22,411 nt of DNA, from the NCBI GenBank assembly GCA_002319795.1, contig DCFU01000049.1, positions 1-22,411 of the forward strand. The letters run 5' to 3'. This document shows, one piece after another, positions 15,623 to 22,411 of the stretch. A program made the translations under genes and the position numbers. How positions within the stretch are numbered: position 1 is the stretch's first letter; each line of letters opens with the position of its first letter. The notes under the pieces are model-generated. The model saw nothing but the letters and a program-made list of their open reading frames with translations. It made no database searches and had not been told where the DNA came from. The stretch comes from Megamonas sp. UBA1796. GTDB lineage: Bacteria > Bacillota > Negativicutes > Selenomonadales > Selenomonadaceae.

Positions 15623-15677
15623 TCAAGAAGTTTCTTGATGAGATAAGCATCTGCCCGATTTCTTATACCATCAAGAA
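15623..15677. promoter_or_regulatory. TCAAGAA inverted and direct repeats, candidate operator
   Basis: TCAAGAA-GT-TTCTTGA (15623-15638) is a perfect inverted repeat, and a further TCAAGAA lies at 15671-15677, about 48 bp on. It sits between the divergent regulator and PTS genes, so it may be a binding site for the RpiR protein or another regulator. Confidence 0.4.
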
Positions 15678-15749
15678 CTATTTTACACTAAGCTACACAA
15701 GTACACAATATACAGATAAACATAAAGATTCCGATTTTTTTAAATTATG

Positions 15750-15789
15750 TTGACATATTTAATGTAGTGTGCTACATTAAATATGTCAA
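15750..15789. promoter_or_regulatory. symmetric promoter-operator of the dga operon
   Basis: Two perfect 18-bp arms (TTGACATATTTAATGTAG at 15750-15767 and its reverse complement at 15772-15789) flank the centre TGTG. On the plus strand TTGACA (15750-15755), 17 bp and TGC-TACATT (15773-15778) form a good promoter for the PTS operon. By symmetry the minus strand has the same -35 and -10 (15784-15789 and 15761-15766), which point at the regulator gene. Confidence 0.7.
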
Positions 15790-15844
15790 AAATAGTGAAA
15801 CGTATTACAAAAAAGAATTACGCTACAGAATTGGAGGAAAAAGA

Positions 15845-16255
15845 ATGAAAATATTATTGCTGACTCATGGCGGCTGGGGGATGGCTTTATTGGGAAGTAT
15901 TCAAATGATTTTAGGGAAAATTGAAAATGTAGAGGAAGAAGCGTTATTACCGCAATATACATTCAGTGAATATAAAGAACGTGTGGAGGCCAGAGTGAAG
16001 ACATATACAGCTGATTCATTGATTATTACAGATTTATTTGGAGGCACAACAACGAATGTCGCAGCTCTGGTAGGCAGAGAAAATGGAATAAAAGTAGTTT
16101 CTGGTCTGAGTGCACCTTTATTGTTGGAAGCTTGTTCTGAAATTATGAGTAATGGTTCTTATAACATAAATCAACTTATAGATGCAGGACGCAATGCGTG
16201 TAAAGATGTGGTTCAAGAGGTATCTGACCGACTGAAGCAAAAGGAGGAAAAATAA
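15845..16255 (+). CDS. dgaA: PTS system mannose-family EIIA component, D-glucosaminate type
   Basis: This 136-residue soluble phosphocarrier takes phosphate from HPr and passes it to EIIB. The probable active site is His8 in LLLTHGGWG; the family signature DLFGGTTTN is also present. The start at 15845 has GGAGG about 7 nt upstream; the frame is open further upstream but lies in the promoter. It is the first gene of the operon EIIA-EIIB-EIIC-EIID-dgaE-dgaF, with the next gene one base after its stop. Assignment to glucosaminate rests on the two downstream enzymes, not on this protein. Confidence 0.88.
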   Translation: MKILLLTHGGWGMALLGSIQMILGKIENVEEEALLPQYTFSEYKERVEARVKTYTADSLIITDLFGGTTTNVAALVGRENGIKVVSGLSAPLLLEACSEIMSNGSYNINQLIDAGRNACKDVVQEVSDRLKQKEEK

Positions 16256-16256
16256 A

Positions 16257-16751
16257 ATGGATAATATTGTATTATGTCGGATTGATAGTCGCTTAATCCA
16301 CGGACAGGTTATGACAAAATGGGTAAATCAATCAGGTGCAGAAAAAATCGTTGTAATTGATGATCATTTTGCAGATGATGAGTTCCTTAAGGAGGTTTGC
16401 TTGATGTCAGCTCCGGTAGGATTGGATGTTGTTTGTTATAGTAAAAAAGAAGGAATTCAAGAATATGCTGCAAATGGTTTTGGTTCCGACAAGGTGTTGC
16501 TTTTATTGCCGGGATTGGCGCAGATGAAGAATGTTTATGATCAAGGAATCAGGATTTCTAAGATTCAAGTAGGGGGATTAGGTGGAGCACCTAATCGAAA
16601 GGTTGTATTTCAAAACATAACTTTGGATGATGCGGATGTAGAGATTTTGAGGTATTTTCAACAGGAGGGGGTGGAAGTGATTTTTCAAACCATACCGGAA
16701 GATATGCCACAGGATTTAGATAATATATTAAAAAAATATAGTACAAAGTGA
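16257..16751 (+). CDS. dgaB: PTS system mannose/sorbose-family EIIB component, D-glucosaminate type
   Basis: This 164-residue cytoplasmic subunit accepts phosphate from EIIA and phosphorylates the incoming sugar acid. The N-terminal signature CRIDSRLIHGQVMTKWV holds the active His15. The rest shows the EIIB-sorbose fold, with VGGLGGAPNR and a C-terminal PEDMPQDLDNILKK. An AGGAGG lies 10 nt before the ATG. It is tightly packed with its neighbours (1 bp and 13 bp gaps). Confidence 0.9.
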   Translation: MDNIVLCRIDSRLIHGQVMTKWVNQSGAEKIVVIDDHFADDEFLKEVCLMSAPVGLDVVCYSKKEGIQEYAANGFGSDKVLLLLPGLAQMKNVYDQGIRISKIQVGGLGGAPNRKVVFQNITLDDADVEILRYFQQEGVEVIFQTIPEDMPQDLDNILKKYSTK

Positions 16752-16764
16752 GGAGAAATAACAA

Positions 16765-17526
16765 ATGGATATTTTGATTTTGGCGATTCTGATGGGATTA
16801 TATTATTGGTTTGCAAGATTAAGATTAGGATATACCTTTTCTAGTATGTTGCTGCAGCCGGTAGTGATTGGAGTGTTTGTAGGCATTATTAGTGGAAATA
16901 TGATTTTGTCAATGCAGATTGGCGCTGGTTTGCAACTGGTCTATTTGGGCGTAACCTCGACTCCGGGGGGGAATGTGCCAAGTGATCCGGCTTTGGCAGG
17001 TTGTATTGCTATTCCTTTGGGGGTATTAGCGAATATGTCACCGGAGGTGGCGATTGCTTTAGCTATTCCTTTTGGTGTTTTGGGAGTGTTTGTTGATCAG
17101 CTTAGGCGAACTTTGAATGCAATTTTCGTACATATGGCGGATCGCTATGCGGAGAAAGCAGACACTGGCGGAATTATGCGAGCAGCATTCGTATATCCAG
17201 CAATATTGGGTTTTATAATTCGGTTTCCGGTCGTATTTGCAATTAACTATTTGGGTGAGAGCGTTGTCCAACAGTTGTTAGCAACTCTGCCGCAATGGCT
17301 GTTACATTCTTTTGAATTGATGGGTGGTATTTTGCCGGCATTAGGATTTGCAATTACGATTAAGGTCATTGGCAAGAATTCGTTAATGCCATTCTTTATC
17401 ATGGGGTATTTTGCTGTAGTTTATTTGAAATTTGATGTTATGGCTGCTGCAATATTTGGTACTTGTATAGCATTGCTGTTAAAACTCATTATGTTTGGAA
17501 AGGAAGCGACTTCAAATGCGAAATGA
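16765..17526 (+). CDS. dgaC: PTS system mannose-family EIIC component, D-glucosaminate type
   Basis: This 253-residue integral membrane subunit forms the translocation channel together with EIID. It has many hydrophobic helices and typical EIIC sequences (LQLVYLGVTSTPGGNVPSDPALAGCIAIPLG, FELMGGILPALGFAITIK). A GAGGAGA ribosome site precedes the ATG. The stop overlaps the EIID start by 11 bp, as expected for coupled synthesis of the two membrane subunits. Confidence 0.9.
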   Translation: MDILILAILMGLYYWFARLRLGYTFSSMLLQPVVIGVFVGIISGNMILSMQIGAGLQLVYLGVTSTPGGNVPSDPALAGCIAIPLGVLANMSPEVAIALAIPFGVLGVFVDQLRRTLNAIFVHMADRYAEKADTGGIMRAAFVYPAILGFIIRFPVVFAINYLGESVVQQLLATLPQWLLHSFELMGGILPALGFAITIKVIGKNSLMPFFIMGYFAVVYLKFDVMAAAIFGTCIALLLKLIMFGKEATSNAK

Positions 17527-18352
17527 AGATACTGTAATGGAACGGTCCTCTGCAATTACAAAAAGTGATATCACTAAATCTATGTGGATTTATTGGTTGG
17601 GTGCAGAATTGTCAAATTCTTATGAACGGTTACAAAGTTTGATTTTTTGTGCGTCAATGATTCCAATTTTGAAAAAACTTTATAAAGATAAAGAGAAATT
17701 GAGTGAGGCCTTGAAACGTCATTTGATTTTCTTTAATACGGAGGGAACTTTAGGGGCCGCCATTCAGGGGATTGCAATTGCAATGGAAGAGGAAAATGCC
17801 AGGAAAGATTCTGGCAGTAGTGCAATCACCAGTATTAAGACTGGTTTGATGGGCCCATTGGCTGGAATGGGAGATGCTATTATTTGGGCGGCGTTGATGC
17901 CAATTATTATTGCCGTATTTATTCCATTGGCAAAGCAGGGTTCGCCTTTGGGGGGATTACTCCCATTGATTCTCTATCCGGCCATCACTTTAGGGATTAG
18001 TTATATGTTAATTCACAATGGCTATCAGTTGGGAAAAATATCGATTTTAAATATGTTGAAGGGAAATCGAATGAAATCGATTATTTTTACCGCAAATGTG
18101 ATTGGTCTTTTTATGATGGGAGCACTATCGGCAAGCTATGTGAAGCTTACGACGCCAATGGTAGTTGTTATGGCAGAAGGTTCGAAAATTGTTGTTCAAG
18201 ATATCTTGAATATGATTGTACCTGGATTATTGCCATTGGTAGCTGTATATGGAATATACTGGTATTTAACAAAGCGTGGTCCTTATTATAGCAGAATTTT
18301 GGCAGCGGTCGTTGTTTTTTCTTTAGTAGCATCAATCTTAGGAATTTTGTGA
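17516..18352 (+). CDS. dgaD: PTS system mannose-family EIID component, D-glucosaminate type
   Basis: This 278-residue membrane subunit is specific to mannose-family PTS. It shows the EIID pattern: LGAELSNSYERLQSLIFCASMIPILKKLY, then RHLIFFNTEGTLGAAIQGIAIAMEE and TGLMGPLAGMGDAIIWAALMP, and C-terminal membrane segments. I chose the ATG at 17516 because AAGGAAG lies about 9 nt upstream; 17537 lacks a site, and 17495 would be a TTG. Its early LSNSYERLQ departs from the LNYERMQ-like sequence of mannose EIID, in line with a distinct substrate. Confidence 0.88.
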   Translation: MRNEDTVMERSSAITKSDITKSMWIYWLGAELSNSYERLQSLIFCASMIPILKKLYKDKEKLSEALKRHLIFFNTEGTLGAAIQGIAIAMEEENARKDSGSSAITSIKTGLMGPLAGMGDAIIWAALMPIIIAVFIPLAKQGSPLGGLLPLILYPAITLGISYMLIHNGYQLGKISILNMLKGNRMKSIIFTANVIGLFMMGALSASYVKLTTPMVVVMAEGSKIVVQDILNMIVPGLLPLVAVYGIYWYLTKRGPYYSRILAAVVVFSLVASILGIL

Positions 18353-18369
18353 TATAGGAAGGCGATAAA

Positions 18370-19500
18370 ATGAGTATATTTGAGCAATATGGGCCGCGGC
18401 AGGTTATCAATGGATGCGGTAAGATGACAGTTCTGGGAGCGAGTGCAGTCGATAAAGATATTGCAGAGGCTATGGGCAGGGCTGCCATGGACTATGTGGA
18501 AATTGCAGAGCTTTTACCCGCTGCCGGACGTGTAATAGCCAAAGCGACAGGTGCTGAAGATGGCTGTCCGACCTGCGGTGCATCTGCAGGGATTGCTATT
18601 AGTACGGCAGCGGTTATCAGCGGCACGAATGTAGATATCATTGAAAATCTGCCGCATAGCAGTGGATTGAAAAATGAGATCATCCTGCAAAAGGGACACG
18701 CGGTGAATTTTGGTGCGCGTGTCACGCAGATGATGATGCTTGGCGGGGGAAAGCCCGTTGAGGTTGGCTGCGCAAATCTGGTAGCAGCAGACAACATTGA
18801 GAATGCAATCAATGAAAAAACGGCAGCGTTATTCTACATCAAATCGCATCATGCTGTACAAAAGGGAATGGTGTCAATTGAGACCATGGTAGAGATCGCG
18901 CACAGACACCAGCTCCCGCTGATCATTGATGCAGCGGCAGAAGAGGATCTGCATAAATATATCGCTATGGGTGCAGATTTAGTCATTTATAGCGGCGGCA
19001 AAGCATTGGAAGGCCCAACATCTGGATTCATATGTGGTACAAAAGCCTTGTGTGCAGCCTGCAGAATGCAGTATCAGGGAATTGGGCGTCCCATGAAAAC
19101 TGGCAAGGAGAGCATTGTAGGCCTGCTTACTGCCCTGGGGAAATATGCTTCACGTAAGCCGAATGGAGATTTGCAGAAGCAACGCATGCATGCACTGTTG
19201 AAAGATCTGGAAGATATAGAAGGCGTTCATGGCAGCATCGCACAGGATGAAGCTGGCAGGGAAATCTACCGGGCGAAGCTTGTTATTGACGAAGCTGTAA
19301 CCGGCATTCATGCGGTGGAGATTGCACATAAACTGGAGAGTGGAAATCCATCCATACATACACGGAACTACTATCTCGCACAAGGTGAAATTTTTGTAGA
19401 TCCGCGTCCTTTGCTGGAGGGACAAGAAAAAATCATTGCTGAAAAAATAAAAGAAATTCTACGTGAAGCAAAGGGGAATCAGTCAAATGGCAGAAATTAA
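18370..19500 (+). CDS. dgaE: D-glucosaminate-6-phosphate ammonia-lyase, PLP-dependent (SelA-like)
   Basis: This 376-residue enzyme of the SelA/DgaE group should convert D-glucosaminate-6-phosphate to 2-keto-3-deoxy-6-phosphogluconate plus ammonia. The fold-type I PLP pattern is visible: GCGKMTVLGAS near the N-terminus, CPTCGASAGIAIST for phosphate binding, LIIDAAAEEDLHKY with the Asp expected to contact the pyridine nitrogen, and SGGKALEGPTSGF with the Schiff-base Lys211. GGAAGG precedes the ATG by 8 nt. Its placement directly after an EIIABCD set and before the aldolase reproduces the Salmonella dga gene order. From here the DNA is clearly richer in GC than the PTS genes. Confidence 0.88.
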   Translation: MSIFEQYGPRQVINGCGKMTVLGASAVDKDIAEAMGRAAMDYVEIAELLPAAGRVIAKATGAEDGCPTCGASAGIAISTAAVISGTNVDIIENLPHSSGLKNEIILQKGHAVNFGARVTQMMMLGGGKPVEVGCANLVAADNIENAINEKTAALFYIKSHHAVQKGMVSIETMVEIAHRHQLPLIIDAAAEEDLHKYIAMGADLVIYSGGKALEGPTSGFICGTKALCAACRMQYQGIGRPMKTGKESIVGLLTALGKYASRKPNGDLQKQRMHALLKDLEDIEGVHGSIAQDEAGREIYRAKLVIDEAVTGIHAVEIAHKLESGNPSIHTRNYYLAQGEIFVDPRPLLEGQEKIIAEKIKEILREAKGNQSNGRN

Positions 19501-20206
19501 GATGAATGTATTGGCGGCAGATGTTCAGAATGCGAAGGAGATTGTGTCGGCAGCAGAAGGCCGTGTATATATTGGTGTTATGGTCAAAGCCTATCCAAGT
19601 GTAGATGCAGCCGCGGCGCAGATACTGGAAATGCAGGAGGCGGGGATTCCGGTTTCTGTTGGTTTGGGCGGAGCAGACCCGGCTATGTGGAAAAAAGTAG
19701 CCGATACGGCTGTTCGAACCAAGCCTGTACATGTAAATCAAGTATATCCGGGAGCTGGTTATACTCTGGCAGCCTTAAAAGCAGCAGGAAGTGAGCATAC
19801 CATGGTCAATGCGTTGCTCAGGCCAAGTGGAACTGCAGGAAAGGTATCGATCCTTACCGGGCCGATTACACAAGGTTTTGATGAATATATCAGCTGTGAA
19901 GCTGCTGCTGCTGCCCTGCAGGAGTTGGAGATTCCGTCGGTAAAATTTTATCCCATAGGCGGGGATAAGCATTTGGATGAAGTTGCAGCTATGGTGCGTG
20001 CAGCCGTGCATGCGGGAATTCGCGTATTTGAACCAACCGGAGGCATAGGCGCGGACTCTGTTCAGGCGGTTGTGAAAACCTGCTTGGAAAATGGTGCACA
20101 GACGGTTATACCGCATATTTATACGGCATTCGTCGATAAAAGCACTGGACGTACAGAACCGGCCAAAGTCAAAGAGGCACTGGATAAACTATATCAATTG
20201 CTTTAA
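19487..20206 (+). CDS. dgaF: 2-keto-3-deoxy-6-phosphogluconate aldolase, DgaF type
   Basis: This 239-residue aldolase of the KDGP-aldolase family should split the DgaE product into pyruvate and glyceraldehyde-3-phosphate, feeding glycolysis. Segments shared with Salmonella DgaF include the MVNALLRPSGTAGKVSILTGP region, SVKFYPIGGDKH with Lys153 as candidate Schiff-base residue, FEPTGGI, and IPHIYTAFVDKSTGRTEPAKV. I chose the ATG at 19487, with AAGGGGAA 8 nt upstream; it overlaps dgaE by 14 bp. A long hairpin ends the operon right after it. Confidence 0.88.
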   Translation: MAEIKMNVLAADVQNAKEIVSAAEGRVYIGVMVKAYPSVDAAAAQILEMQEAGIPVSVGLGGADPAMWKKVADTAVRTKPVHVNQVYPGAGYTLAALKAAGSEHTMVNALLRPSGTAGKVSILTGPITQGFDEYISCEAAAAALQELEIPSVKFYPIGGDKHLDEVAAMVRAAVHAGIRVFEPTGGIGADSVQAVVKTCLENGAQTVIPHIYTAFVDKSTGRTEPAKVKEALDKLYQLL

Positions 20207-20218
20207 AACATTCGTTTA

Positions 20219-20265
20219 CCAAAGAAAAGCCGATGCGCTCACCATGGCATCGGCTTTTCCTTTGG
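20219..20265 (+). terminator. terminator of the dga operon
   Basis: CCAAAG-AAAAGCCGATGC pairs with GCATCGGCTTTT-C-CTTTGG, 18 bp with one bulged C. The 3' arm is T-rich. Confidence 0.8.
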
Positions 20266-20277
20266 AGGTGAATCCGG

Positions 20278-20304
20278 ATGAGCAGGATTACTAATAAATG
20301 TTAA
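20278..20304 (+). CDS. possible 8-residue leader peptide upstream of glmS
   Basis: GGAGGTG (20264-20270), a near-perfect Shine-Dalgarno, stands 7 nt before an ATG that opens the frame MSRITNKC and stops at TAA. It overlaps the terminator's 3' arm, so the strong site may be chance or a remnant of a deleted gene. No function is assigned. Confidence 0.25.
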   Translation: MSRITNKC

Positions 20305-20439
20305 TAAAGGTCAGGCGCTGCAGCAGCTTTGCCAATCGGACAACGTTTCCTTGGTATTATAGAAGGTACCGGGTGGTAAAGTGGTTTTCAGGGACGATGA
20401 CTGTACAAAATATTTTGCGATAAATCGGGAGGACATAAT

Positions 20440-22269
20440 ATGTGTGGTATTGTCGGTTATGTAGGAGAAGGGCAGGCGGCTTCTTTTTTGCTGGATGGTT
20501 TAACAAGGTTGGAATATCGGGGCTATGATTCAGCAGGTATAGCGATTTATGATGGGCAAAAGATACAGGTGGAAAAAAGTGTAGGGCGTCTTGACTCATT
20601 AAAAGAGAAAATAAAGGACGCTGTGCCGCTTGGTGGCTTGGGTATCGGGCATACGCGCTGGGCAACGCATGGACGCCCAGTGGAGATGAATGCACATCCA
20701 CATACGGACTGCACGGGAGAATTCGTAGTTGTACATAATGGGATTATCGAAAATTATTTAACGCTGAAGGAAGAACTCATACAACAAGGCCATACTTTCA
20801 AATCGGATACAGATACGGAAGTGGCAGTGCATCTGCTGGAAGAAGTTTATGATGGTGATTTTGAGAAATCAGTCCGTGAAGTGCTGCATCGTATAGAGGG
20901 TTCGTACTCGTTGGTCTTTATGTCGAAAAAACATCCAGATCGTTTGATTTGTACGAAGCAGGATAATCCGCTTATTATTGGCTTAGGAGAATGCGAAAAC
21001 TTTATTGCCTCGGACATTCCGGCTATTATTGACCGGACGCGCCGAGCTTACATTGTCAAAGATGGTGAGATTGTCGTGGTCAAAAAAGATGCTGTAAAAA
21101 TCCTGCACCATGATGGAACCTTAGGGAAGCTTGAAGTATTCCATATCACGTGGAACGCAGAAGCCGCTGAAAAGGGTGGCTATGAGCATTTTATGCTAAA
21201 GGAAATCCACGAGCAACCGAAAGCGGTGCGGAATACGATTTCACCGCGCATTGCTAAGGATGGCTGTTCCATTGTCATGGATGAACTTCAATGGGATGCA
21301 GAATATCTTAGCTCTTTTCACAAGATTTTCATGATTGCCTGTGGTACAGCTTATCATGCTGCTTTGGTCGGAAAATATTATATTGAAAAACTTGTGCGTT
21401 TACCCGTTGAGGTTGATATCGCATCAGAATTTCGTTATCGGTCGCCGATTCTTGATGAGCAGACTCTCGCTATTGTTGTAAGTCAGTCTGGTGAAACCAG
21501 CGATACGCTTGCTGCGCTGCGAGAGGCCAAAAAACTTGGTGCCAAAACATTGGCCATTACGAATGTAGTTGGCTCGTCTGTGGCACGTGAAGCTGAGCAG
21601 GTGCTTTATACGTGGGCAGGGCCGGAAATAGCAGTAGCATCCACCAAAGCATATACAACACAGCTGGCCACGATGTTTATGCTGGCAGTTTATATGGCAG
21701 GTATCAAAAAAAACATATCATCGCCAAGAATGCAGGTCCTCATTCAAGCCTTACAACGTTTGCCGGAGCAATTGGGGAAAACCATGGAAGATGTAGAGCA
21801 AATCAAGACGTTTGCCAAACAGTATGGTTTTCGTGAAGATGTGTTTTTTATTGGGAGGTCGCTGGATTATAGTGTAGCCCTGGAGGGAGCGCTGAAGCTG
21901 AAAGAAATTTCGTATATTCACGCTGAAGCGTATGCTGCAGGCGAACTCAAGCACGGTCCGCTGGCACTCGTAGTAGAGGGGCTTCCGGTGATCGTGCTGG
22001 CAACGCAAAAAAAGGTTTATGAAAAAACAATCAGCAATATCAAGGAAATTAAGGCACGCGATGCTGTCGTCATCGGTATTGCAGTGGAAGATGATCATGA
22101 ACTGGAAAAATATGTAGATCATGTGATTAAAGTACCTGTGACGGAGGAACTGTTGAATCCATTGTTAACGGTCGTACCGCTGCAGCTTCTGGCTTATTAT
22201 GCCGCGATTGCGCGGGGATGTGATGTTGATAAACCGCGGAATCTTGCTAAATCCGTGACAGTGGAATAA
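20440..22269 (+). CDS. glmS: glutamine-fructose-6-phosphate aminotransferase (glucosamine-6-phosphate synthase)
   Basis: This 609-residue enzyme makes glucosamine-6-phosphate from fructose-6-phosphate and glutamine for peptidoglycan and lipopolysaccharide. The N-terminal glutaminase domain begins MCGIVGYVG with nucleophile Cys2, and contains LEYRGYDSAGIAI, TRWATHGRP and VVHNGIIENY. Two SIS domains follow (ACGTAYHAALVGKYYIEKL, SQSGETSDTLAALREAK; FIGRSLDYSVALEGALKLKEISYIHAEAYAAGELKHGPLALV), and the C-terminus ends DKPRNLAKSVTVE. Its length is that of the family. GGGAGG lies 8 nt before the ATG. I see no glmS ribozyme in the 175 nt before it and no convincing promoter; TATTAT at 20355 lacks a well-spaced -35. 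Confidence 0.97.
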   Translation: MCGIVGYVGEGQAASFLLDGLTRLEYRGYDSAGIAIYDGQKIQVEKSVGRLDSLKEKIKDAVPLGGLGIGHTRWATHGRPVEMNAHPHTDCTGEFVVVHNGIIENYLTLKEELIQQGHTFKSDTDTEVAVHLLEEVYDGDFEKSVREVLHRIEGSYSLVFMSKKHPDRLICTKQDNPLIIGLGECENFIASDIPAIIDRTRRAYIVKDGEIVVVKKDAVKILHHDGTLGKLEVFHITWNAEAAEKGGYEHFMLKEIHEQPKAVRNTISPRIAKDGCSIVMDELQWDAEYLSSFHKIFMIACGTAYHAALVGKYYIEKLVRLPVEVDIASEFRYRSPILDEQTLAIVVSQSGETSDTLAALREAKKLGAKTLAITNVVGSSVAREAEQVLYTWAGPEIAVASTKAYTTQLATMFMLAVYMAGIKKNISSPRMQVLIQALQRLPEQLGKTMEDVEQIKTFAKQYGFREDVFFIGRSLDYSVALEGALKLKEISYIHAEAYAAGELKHGPLALVVEGLPVIVLATQKKVYEKTISNIKEIKARDAVVIGIAVEDDHELEKYVDHVIKVPVTEELLNPLLTVVPLQLLAYYAAIARGCDVDKPRNLAKSVTVE

Positions 22270-22277
22270 AAGCGTTT

Positions 22278-22311
22278 GCAAAAAGCATCCCAGGTTCGGG
22301 AGGCTTTTTGC
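22278..22311 (+). terminator. terminator of glmS
   Basis: GCAAAAAGC-A-TCCC pairs with GGGA-G-GCTTTTTGC around a CAGGTTC-type loop. The T run is within the 3' arm. Confidence 0.8.
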
Positions 22312-22329
22312 TGTTATTAACTGTTCGAA

Positions 22330-22411
22330 ATAAACCACCGGCTTAGCCGGAGGAATCGATGGTTTTGACTTTAGTCAAAAAAAATCCCTGTTACAATAAA
22401 TGCAGGTCTAG
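22330..22411 (+). mobile_element. probable end of an IS200/IS605-type element
   Basis: CCGGCT-T-AGCCGG forms a tight hairpin near 22338-22350. AAACCA (22332-22337) and TGGTTT further on can close a larger stem, and TTTTGACT-TT-AGTCAAAA (about 22363-22380) forms a second perfect hairpin followed by a run of A. Imperfect hairpins of this kind, with a CTTAG apex, are typical of the subterminal regions of IS200/IS605 elements just before tnpA. The window ends before any tnpA codon, so this rests on resemblance only. Confidence 0.4.

Noticed and set aside
15540..15844. Sigma-54 promoter for the dga operon, as in Salmonella
   Set aside because: No TGGCAC-N5-TTGC element was found, and a good sigma-A promoter is present at 15750-15778.
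20368..20381. GGGTGGTA before glmS looks like a T-box core
   Set aside because: There is no stem I, specifier loop or terminator around it, and the leader is too short. It is a chance match.
1..22411. CRISPR array, toxin-antitoxin pair or phage defence system
   Set aside because: There are no regularly spaced repeats and no recognisable defence genes. The ClpX-like protein and the broken ATPase alone do not make such a system.

Overview
The window most likely comes from a diderm firmicute of the Negativicutes type (Selenomonas, Mitsuokella, Megamonas and relatives). An outer-membrane beta-barrel gene sits beside typical Firmicutes traits: strong GGAGG-type ribosome sites, a T-box leader, a YesM/YesN-type two-component system and a mannose-family PTS. 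Genus-level assignment is inference only.

Layout. (1) 1-411: divergent control region, with the start codon of a leftward gene at the left edge, its consensus promoter and a 14-bp operator-like palindrome. (2) 412-1029: small outer-membrane barrel protein, ended by an unusual nested terminator. (3) 1380-7917: one five-gene unit, a substrate-binding lipoprotein, ABC ATPase, double-length permease, YesM-like sensor kinase and YesN/AraC-like response regulator. The transporter belongs to the ferric/AfuA class, but the pairing with this kind of two-component system and the lack of a tandem tyrosine argue for a phosphorylated solute rather than iron. (4) 8056-9612 (minus): an ABC-F ATPase. (5) 9790-12020: a Phe-specific T-box leader driving pheA (prephenate dehydratase) and a DAHP synthase. 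(6) 12078-13364 (minus): an orphan, divergent ClpX-like unfoldase with a palindrome over its promoter. (7) 13374-14735: a gene-poor stretch with a possible structured RNA, tRNA-Arg(CCT), and a decayed ATPase gene of the AAA/DUF234 kind. (8) 14751-20206: an RpiR regulator divergent from a six-gene operon that matches the D-glucosaminate (dga) pathway: PTS EIIA, EIIB, EIIC, EIID, then D-glucosaminate-6-phosphate ammonia-lyase and KDPG-type aldolase. (9) 20440-22269: glmS, the amino-sugar biosynthesis enzyme, followed by a terminator and what looks like the end of an IS200/IS605-type element.

The dga block is the most distinctive part. In Salmonella this operon is switched on by a sigma-54 activator (DgaR). 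Here an RpiR/SIS-domain repressor-type gene takes that place, and the intergenic region carries a near-perfect symmetric promoter whose two halves each contain a -35 and -10 for opposite strands. The regulator and EII genes are clearly more AT-rich than dgaE, dgaF and the rest of the window, which suggests that a foreign PTS module was joined to a resident catabolic gene pair beside a tRNA gene.
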